DNA of 5,565 nt from Rickettsia typhi (GTDB lineage: Bacteria; Pseudomonadota; Alphaproteobacteria; Rickettsiales; Rickettsiaceae). The DNA lies in contig CAMCXV010000060.1 in NCBI GenBank assembly GCA_945883665.1, forward strand, positions 1 to 5,565. Direction: 5' to 3'. The number at the start of each line of letters is the position of its first letter. Within the stretch, counting starts at the first letter, position 1. The position numbers were made by a program, and so were the translations under genes. The notes beneath the pieces were generated by a model. The model was not told the DNA's origin. It worked only from the letters and a program-made list of their open reading frames with translations, and did no database searches. Positions 5,486 to 5,565 of the stretch are shown here, one piece after another.

Positions 5486-5565
5486 TTAGCTTCTTTTTTT
5501 CATACGATGACTCTCGTTTCCAGTTTCTATAATATCACAATTGTGGCAAATTCTATCAAGCAATG
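5486..5565 (-). CDS. istB: IS21-family helper ATPase IstB, C-terminal fragment
   Basis: On the minus strand, the last 25 codons of a gene read LLDRICHNCDIIETGNESHR, then MKKRS, and stop at TAA (5488-5486). The DR-x(7)-IIETGNxSxR pattern is the hallmark C-terminus of IstB, the AAA+ ATPase that helps the IstA transposase choose targets. The Walker motifs are outside the window. The stop lies about 55 bp from the proposed end of the element, a normal spacing. No defect is visible in this piece. Confidence 0.85.
   Translation of the reverse strand, partial: LLDRICHNCDIIETGNESHRMKKRS

Larger units (their letters stand above)
5432..5565 (-). mobile_element. IS21-family insertion sequence, right end
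   Basis: The element's 3' (istB-side) end faces left. Its terminus is best placed at 5432, where the sequence begins TGAAAATTGACCCACT; IS21-family elements end in 5'-TG...CA-3'. Two spaced copies of a 14-bp repeat inside the end (see separate entry) fit the multiple terminal repeats known for this family. The element runs beyond the window, so the target duplication and istA cannot be checked. Confidence 0.8.

Noticed and set aside
1..5565. CRISPR array, tRNA genes or a multi-gene defence system
   Set aside because: No regularly spaced repeats, no tRNA cloverleaf other than the tmRNA domain and no defence-type gene combination were seen on either strand.

Overview
The window looks like a piece of an AT-rich (about 70% A+T by eye) alphaproteobacterial genome, most likely an intracellular member of the Rickettsiales. 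Three things point there: a circularly permuted, two-piece tmRNA gene of the alphaproteobacterial type; the alphaproteobacterial form of the ClpXP adaptor SspB; and an NDUFA12-type complex I subunit, a family shared by alphaproteobacteria and mitochondria. The low G+C, the gene relics and the two different insertion sequences at the window edges fit an endosymbiont genome with active or recent mobile elements. The species cannot be named from this sequence.

Layout. Positions 1-55 (minus strand) hold the first 18 codons of an IS630-family transposase; the element probably ends near 109. A small open frame of unknown origin follows (221-358). Next is a 344-residue alpha/beta-hydrolase-like protein (425-1459) with a plausible Ser177/Asp258/His308 triad. 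A consensus-like promoter (1479-1507) drives the permuted tmRNA gene (about 1514-1785), which encodes the tag ANDNNRLAAAA. About 15-25 nt later begins a tight gene run: sspB, rnhA, an NDUFA12-family gene and mlaD, with gaps or overlaps of +3, -13 and -20 nt. After mlaD comes a 22-codon relic that resembles the start of a D-Ala-D-Ala dipeptidase (M15 family), then an O-antigen ligase/polymerase-type membrane protein (3765-4964). The right end carries the first 111 codons of an unrecognised gene (from 5097), cut at about 5432 by an IS21-family element whose istB 3' end is on the minus strand (5486-5565).

How the genes fit together. The tmRNA rescues stalled ribosomes and adds a degradation tag; SspB hands tagged proteins to ClpXP. 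Finding the two side by side, with almost no room for a separate promoter, suggests that the trans-translation RNA and the adaptor for its products share a transcript. RNase HI removes RNA from RNA:DNA hybrids, the NDUFA12 protein belongs to complex I, and MlaD is the inner-membrane lipid-binding subunit of the Mla system. The last two are envelope or membrane functions, and the O-antigen-ligase-type protein continues that theme. No CRISPR array, tRNA, phage module or clearly new multi-gene system is visible. The most noteworthy items are the ssrA-sspB coupling, the unusual tag, the gene relics and the IS21-interrupted gene.
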